Of a DNA stretch of 64,000 nt, positions 63,869 through 64,000 are shown one piece after another. Position 1 is the first letter of the stretch. Every line of letters starts with the position of its first letter. The stretch lies in NCBI GenBank assembly GCA_009744235.1, contig WPHV01000010.1, positions 170,566-234,565 of the forward strand, written 5' to 3'. This stretch comes from Gillisella vitis. Lineage in GTDB: Bacteria > Pseudomonadota > Alphaproteobacteria > Rhizobiales > Rhizobiaceae. Below the pieces are notes generated by a model, which was not told the DNA's origin, made no database searches, and saw nothing but the letters and a program-made list of their open reading frames with translations. Position numbers and translations under genes: made by a program.

Positions 63869-63896
63869 CGGATTAGGCTGTAGTGACAAATTAACG

Positions 63897-64000
63897 ACTG
63901 GGATTCCCTTTCCGTCGCAAATCAGATTCAACGCTAACTTTTGGAGGTTTAGCGATGGATGGTGAGGTTCTCCGAGATGACCAGTGGGAGCGTTTGAAAC
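63897..64000 (+). mobile_element. left end of an IS5-type insertion sequence (incomplete)
   Basis: The transposase start and its leader (from about GGGATTCCC at 63900) lie at the right edge. The exact terminal inverted repeat and target duplication cannot be fixed without the other end. It begins about 30 bases upstream of the MOSC start codon. Confidence 0.6.
63955..64000 (+). CDS. IS5-family transposase, 5' end only
   Basis: ATG follows GGAGG by 8 bases. The only visible residues, MDGEVLRDDQWERLK, are the usual N-terminus of a large group of IS5-type transposases common in rhizobia. The gene runs off the window, so integrity is unknown. Confidence 0.82.
   Translation, partial: MDGEVLRDDQWERLK

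Noticed and set aside
1-64000. CRISPR array, prophage or rRNA operon
   Set aside because: No regularly spaced direct repeats, phage structural genes or rRNA sequence were found in the window.

Overview
The window looks like chromosomal DNA from a member of the Rhizobiaceae (Agrobacterium/Allorhizobium/Rhizobium group). The evidence is the pair of RopA/Omp2-type porins with a Cys-containing N-terminal motif, the order rpoZ - rsh - lepB - rnc - era - recO, the small DUF1127 and DUF3563 proteins, a PuuA-like/aminotransferase pair, and short palindromic intergenic repeats of the kind scattered through rhizobial genomes. Species is not determined. The right edge runs into an IS5-type transposase; there is no rRNA, no CRISPR array, and one tRNA (Ser-GCU).

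Layout. 1-9 kb: a divergent family-4-like uracil-DNA glycosylase, a YegD-type Hsp70, an MdtABC-type RND efflux operon with a perfect inverted repeat upstream, and an atypical short-chain dehydrogenase. 9-14 kb: ETF-ubiquinone oxidoreductase, whose 3' end is repeated 2.5 times, a branched-chain aminotransferase behind a perfect 12-bp inverted repeat, and cyclopropane fatty acid synthase. 13.7-15.3 kb: a stand-alone RNase A-like (CdiA-CT type) toxin with its CdiI-type immunity gene, flanked by two perfect 15-bp hairpins; this is the most interesting accessory module. 15.3-25 kb: MgtE, an MFS exporter, a DAGK-type lipid kinase, and a complete oppABC-DF peptide transporter. 25-29 kb: polyamine/amine catabolism pair and a His-rich YqjI-like PadR regulator with DUF2218 behind an 18-bp palindrome. 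29-33 kb: a polyprenyl-phosphate sugar synthase, an ArnT-like transferase and a flippase-like membrane protein, likely envelope glycolipid modification. 33-41 kb: AMP nucleosidase, GST, DUF2147, Sel1, HisC-like aminotransferase, two PilZ proteins, and a ferredoxin-reductase-like flavoprotein. 41-44 kb: tandem porins and tRNA-Ser. 44-53 kb: hydrolase, soluble lytic transglycosylase, dapA, smpB, DUF1127, Ada, a soluble globin-coupled chemoreceptor, and an NYN nuclease. 53-62 kb: housekeeping block rpoZ, rsh, DUF3563, lepB, rnc, era, AbrB-family protein and recO. 62-64 kb: a small conserved protein, a MOSC protein, and the start of an IS element inserted just upstream of it.

Most genes are ordinary rhizobial core genes. 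What stands out is the orphan toxin-immunity pair, several crisp dyad operators, LiuR-like boxes shared by two promoters, two families of intergenic repeats, and three genes whose stop codons sit in or next to tandem duplications.
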